NCBI RefSeq assembly: GCF_030733845.1
Contig: NZ_CP132311.1
Coordinates: 124,001 to 188,000, forward strand
Reading direction: 5' to 3'
DNA: 64,000 bases
Source of the DNA: Shinella zoogloeoides
GTDB taxonomy: Bacteria > Pseudomonadota > Alphaproteobacteria > Rhizobiales > Rhizobiaceae
The position numbers and the translations under genes are program-made. Shown piece by piece: positions 60,976 through 64,000 of the stretch. Below the pieces are notes generated by a model. That model did no database searches and was not told the origin of the DNA. It saw nothing but the letters and a program-made list of their open reading frames with translations. The stretch's first letter is position 1. Each line of letters begins with the position of its first letter.

Positions 60976-62472
60976 ATGCCGATATCGAACGCCGCATTCG
61001 TGCGCTCGACCGTTATGCTATTGATCGGCGGAATGATCGCGCTGCTCGGCATCGTCGGCACGTCGCTCTGGCTCGTCCACAAGGTCGAGGGTTATTTCAC
61101 CGGCTATATCGAAGTGCGGGAAGTCCGCAGTGCGGCATCCGACCTCCTGTCCACGCTGAAGGACCTGGAAACGGGCCAGCGCGGTTTCGTCATCACCGGC
61201 GACGAGGCGTTCCGCGCGCCTTATGACGCGGCGCTTGCGGCCGTGGCCGAAAAACAGCAGCTCCTCAGCGAGAAGGCCGCGCGCTTCCCGAACTACGCAG
61301 CCCGCATGCCCGAGATCGAGCGGCTGGTGAAGGACAAGCTGCAGGAGCTCGCCGAAACGGTCGAAGCCGTCGAGGAGGGCCGGCAGGCCGAGGCGGTGGC
61401 ACAGGTCAAGACCGACCGTGGCCGCGTGATCATGGACCAGTTGCGCACCCAGCTCGGCGACATCATGGGCAATGCCGACAATCGCCTGCAGGAGGGCGTT
61501 ACCGATACGGTATGGTCCGCTGGCGCCCTGCAATGGACGACGGTGATCGGTGCGATTGCCATCATCGGCGTGCTCGGTGGCGCGGCCATGGTCGTCGCGC
61601 AATATACCCGCGACATCCTCGCCGCGCGCCGCGAGGTCGAGACGCTGAACGCCACACTGGAGAAGCGCGTGGACGAGCGGACGGAAGAGCTGATCCGCGC
61701 CAATCAGGAGGTCCAGCGTTTCGCCTATATCGTGACGCACGATCTGCGCGCCCCGCTCGTCAACATCATGGGCTTCACCAGCGAGCTGCAAGCCTCGCTC
61801 GCCGCCATCCAGGCCTATGTGCTGGCCGACGGCAAGGCGCCCAGCCCCGACGACATCCTGGAAGCCCGCCGAGCCGCGTCCGAGGACCTGCCGGAAGCGA
61901 TCGGCTTCATCCGCTCTTCGACGAAGAAGATGGACGGCCTCATCAACGCGATCCTGAAGATCTCGCGCGACGGGCGGCGGGAACTCAAGATCGAGCGCGT
62001 GGACATCAAGGCGCTGGTCGAGGCCGGCGCGGCCGCGGTCGGCCACCAGGTCGCCGAATCGGATGGCGTGATCACCATCGGCGACACCCTGCCGACCGTC
62101 ATTTCCGACCGGCTGTCGCTGGAGCAGGTGTTCGGCAACCTCTTCGACAATGCGATCAAGTACCAGGCGCCCGACCGGCCGCTGCGGGTTTCCGTCACCG
62201 CCCGCAACAGCGGCCGGGCCGGCTTCGTCATCGAATTCACCGACAACGGCCGCGGTATCGCGCCGGAAGACCATGAACGGGTCTTCGAACTCTTCCGCCG
62301 CTCGGGAACGCAGGACAAGCCCGGCGAAGGCATCGGTCTGGCGCATGTGCGTTCACTGATGCGCAATCTCGGCGGTGATATCGTCGTCAGATCCGAATTC
62401 GGGCAGGGGACGACCTTCGTGCTTCGTCTGCCGCCCGACCTCAGCAAGGTAGTAAGGAGTATGCAGGCATGA
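60976..62472 (+). CDS. Sensor histidine kinase with CHASE3-like domain
   Basis: 498 aa. A first membrane segment (residues about 13-35) and a second (about 188-210) frame a CHASE3-like periplasmic domain (LKDLETGQRGFVITGDEAF). Then come a coiled coil, the HisKA domain with His255 in THDLRAPL, and the HATPase domain (NLFDNAIKYQAPDRP, DNGRGIAPEDHERVF, GEGIGLAHV). It resembles bacteriophytochrome-like or Cph1-type kinases that pair with single-domain regulators. It overlaps the regulator gene by 4 bp. Confidence 0.93.
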   Translation: MPISNAAFVRSTVMLLIGGMIALLGIVGTSLWLVHKVEGYFTGYIEVREVRSAASDLLSTLKDLETGQRGFVITGDEAFRAPYDAALAAVAEKQQLLSEKAARFPNYAARMPEIERLVKDKLQELAETVEAVEEGRQAEAVAQVKTDRGRVIMDQLRTQLGDIMGNADNRLQEGVTDTVWSAGALQWTTVIGAIAIIGVLGGAAMVVAQYTRDILAARREVETLNATLEKRVDERTEELIRANQEVQRFAYIVTHDLRAPLVNIMGFTSELQASLAAIQAYVLADGKAPSPDDILEARRAASEDLPEAIGFIRSSTKKMDGLINAILKISRDGRRELKIERVDIKALVEAGAAAVGHQVAESDGVITIGDTLPTVISDRLSLEQVFGNLFDNAIKYQAPDRPLRVSVTARNSGRAGFVIEFTDNGRGIAPEDHERVFELFRRSGTQDKPGEGIGLAHVRSLMRNLGGDIVVRSEFGQGTTFVLRLPPDLSKVVRSMQA

Positions 62473-62915
62473 ACGGACTGGGCAAGGAAGTCACCATCGT
62501 CATGATCGAGGACGACGAGGGCCATGCGCGCCTCATCGAGAAGAACATCCGCCGCGCCGGCGTGCACAACGAGGTCGTGCCCTTCACCAACGGCACCGAC
62601 GCGCTCGATTTCGTGCTCGGCAAGGATCGTTCGGGCCTGGCGAGCGCCGGCCGGTTCCTGCTGATCCTGCTCGATCTCAACCTGCCGGACATGTCGGGCA
62701 TCGACATCCTGCAGAAGATCAAGTCCAACTCCCACACCAAGCGCCTGCCGGTCGTCATCCTCACGACGACGGACGACGAGCGGGAAATCCAGCGCTGCTA
62801 CGATCTCGGCGCCAACGTCTACATCACCAAGCCTGTCGAATATGAAAGCTTCGCCCATGCGATCCGCCAGCTTGGCCTGTTCTTTTCCGTGATCCAGATT
62901 CCCGAGACGCAATAA
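62469..62915 (+). CDS. Single-domain response regulator (Rcp1-like)
   Basis: 148 aa. The receiver domain contains [19 protein letters not shown], phospho-accepting Asp69 in [31 protein letters not shown] and Lys in [11 protein letters not shown]. No output domain, as in Rcp1. The likely partner is the kinase encoded immediately upstream, with overlapping genes. Confidence 0.94.
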   Translation: MNGLGKEVTIVMIEDDEGHARLIEKNIRRAGVHNEVVPFTNGTDALDFVLGKDRSGLASAGRFLLILLDLNLPDMSGIDILQKIKSNSHTKRLPVVILTTTDDEREIQRCYDLGANVYITKPVEYESFAHAIRQLGLFFSVIQIPETQ

Positions 62916-62916
62916 A

Positions 62917-63972
62917 ATGAAGGAAGGCCCTGTCCGTATCCTCTATATCGACGACGATCCGATCCTCGCGCGGCTCGCCCAGCGCGCGCTCGGCCGTCTC
63001 GGCTACGAGGTGCTGCATGCCGAGGACGTGGAGCAGGGCCGCGAGCGCATCGCCGAGGGCGGCTTCGATGCCGTCGTGCTCGATCATTTCCTGCAGTCGG
63101 GAACGGGGCTTTCCCTGCTCAGGGAACTCGTCGATGCGCCCGGCGCCGTGCCGGTGGTCTATGTGACGGGCTCGAACGACGCGCAGGTCGCCGTCGAGGC
63201 GCTGAAGGCGGGGGCGGCCGACTATGTCATCAAGTCGGTCGGTGACGATTTCATGCCGCTGCTTGCCAATGCCCTTGGCCAGGCGCTGGAAAATGCCGCG
63301 CTGAAGAGGGCCAAGCTCAGGGCGGAGCTCGAAATCCGGCTCGCCAAGGAGCGTGCGGAAATCCTGCTGGCCGAGGTGAACCACCGCGTCGGCAATTCGC
63401 TGGCGCTCGCCGCCGCGCTCATCCGCCTGCAGATGTCGAGCGCCACCGACGACGCGGTCAAGGAGGCCCTGTCCGAAACGCAGGCGCGCATCACCGCCAT
63501 CGCCGGCATCCACCGCCGGCTCTACACCTCGGAAGACGTGCGCCATGTCGACATGGGCGCCTATCTCTCCACGCTCCTGTCCGAACTCGACACCTCGATG
63601 AAGGGGCACGGCCGCAACGTGCGCCTCAACCGCACGCTGGAGCCGCTGCATGTGCCGACCGACCGGGCCGTCTCGCTCGGCGTCATCGTGACGGAACTCG
63701 TCACCAACGCCTTCAAATACGCCTATGGCGAGGCGGGCGGCGAGGTGCGCGTCAGCTTCACCCGGCTCGACGCGGACAATGCCCTTCTCTTCGTCGAGGA
63801 CGATGGCATCGGCTGGCGGGGCGAAGGCCCCGTGCGCGGCACCGGCCTGGGCTCGAAGATCATCGGCGCCATGGCCTCAAGCCTCGGCACGAAGCTCGAC
63901 TATGCCGCCCGTGCCATCGGCACGCGCGCGGAGCTGCTGGTGCGCATGGCGGAGGCCTCGCGGCCGGCGTGA
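62917..63972 (+). CDS. Hybrid response regulator/histidine kinase (REC + HisKA_2)
   Basis: 351 aa. A receiver domain at residues 1-125 ([18 protein letters not shown]; Asp in [10 protein letters not shown]) is fused to a HisKA_2-type kinase: [20 protein letters not shown] with His156, [14 protein letters not shown] and [12 protein letters not shown]. This layout occurs in alphaproteobacterial light and stress signalling. It begins 2 bases after the response regulator stop, so the three genes form one phosphorelay operon. Confidence 0.93.
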   Translation: MKEGPVRILYIDDDPILARLAQRALGRLGYEVLHAEDVEQGRERIAEGGFDAVVLDHFLQSGTGLSLLRELVDAPGAVPVVYVTGSNDAQVAVEALKAGAADYVIKSVGDDFMPLLANALGQALENAALKRAKLRAELEIRLAKERAEILLAEVNHRVGNSLALAAALIRLQMSSATDDAVKEALSETQARITAIAGIHRRLYTSEDVRHVDMGAYLSTLLSELDTSMKGHGRNVRLNRTLEPLHVPTDRAVSLGVIVTELVTNAFKYAYGEAGGEVRVSFTRLDADNALLFVEDDGIGWRGEGPVRGTGLGSKIIGAMASSLGTKLDYAARAIGTRAELLVRMAEASRPA

Positions 63973-64000
63973 CATTTCCTTCGGAACGGCAAAGGACCCG

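Overview
The window is high-G+C alphaproteobacterial DNA, most likely from Rhizobiaceae (Rhizobium, Shinella, Ensifer or Agrobacterium type). This rests on the protein families (DUF1515-type phage protein, Mu-like tail set, rhizobial-style permease and response-regulator genes), the dense overlapping genes and a tRNA-Gly(CCC) 3' fragment. The genus is an inference.

Positions 1 to about 41.5 kb are a prophage that starts outside the window. The early part (85-5702) holds an overlapping regulatory operon that ends in a ParB/MT-A70 methyltransferase fusion, an oppositely oriented membrane protein, a lambda-O-like replication initiator with iterons inside its own gene, and a NusG-family antiterminator. 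Between the antiterminator and the late genes lies a well-folded candidate RNA (5743-5828). The late genes combine a lambda-type head (Nu1/GpA terminase, portal, gpW-like, ClpP-like protease with nested scaffold, decoration, gpE capsid) with a Mu-type contractile tail (DUF2635, sheath, tube, frameshifted chaperone, tape measure, gpN, gpP, gp45, gp46, gp47, gp48, fibres). Lysis genes (endolysin, overlapping spanins, DUF1515 membrane protein) follow.

Two kinds of cargo interrupt the phage plan. Between the tail fibres and the endolysin (28.4-36.9 kb) sits a lower-G+C cassette in alternating orientations: two methyltransferases, a GSCFA protein, a GT2+GT4 double glycosyltransferase, a polysaccharide pyruvyl transferase-like protein and an orphan ABC-2 exporter permease. 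After the lysis genes come a secreted protein, a tightly overlapping three-gene module of unknown function with its own terminator (39.5-41.0 kb), and a complete dTDP-L-rhamnose operon (rfbB-rfbD-rfbA-rfbC, 41.7-45.1 kb).

A 47-bp tRNA-Gly(CCC) 3' half at 45303-45349 without its 5' half looks like the right attachment site of the element. If so, the rhamnose operon is part of the integrated element. Fibres with a beta-helix domain, surface-sugar genes and rhamnose synthesis together suggest lysogenic conversion of the host envelope; this is inference.

Beyond 45.35 kb the DNA looks chromosomal: a decayed SDR pseudogene, an amino-acid ABC uptake operon (binding protein, fused permease, SDR, and a 1015-aa kinase/M23/aminotransferase fusion), a GH42 beta-galactosidase, a membrane glycosyltransferase with an MshE-N-like domain, a second binding protein, an S24-type repressor, two EamA transporters, and a CHASE3-type histidine kinase with two response-regulator genes.
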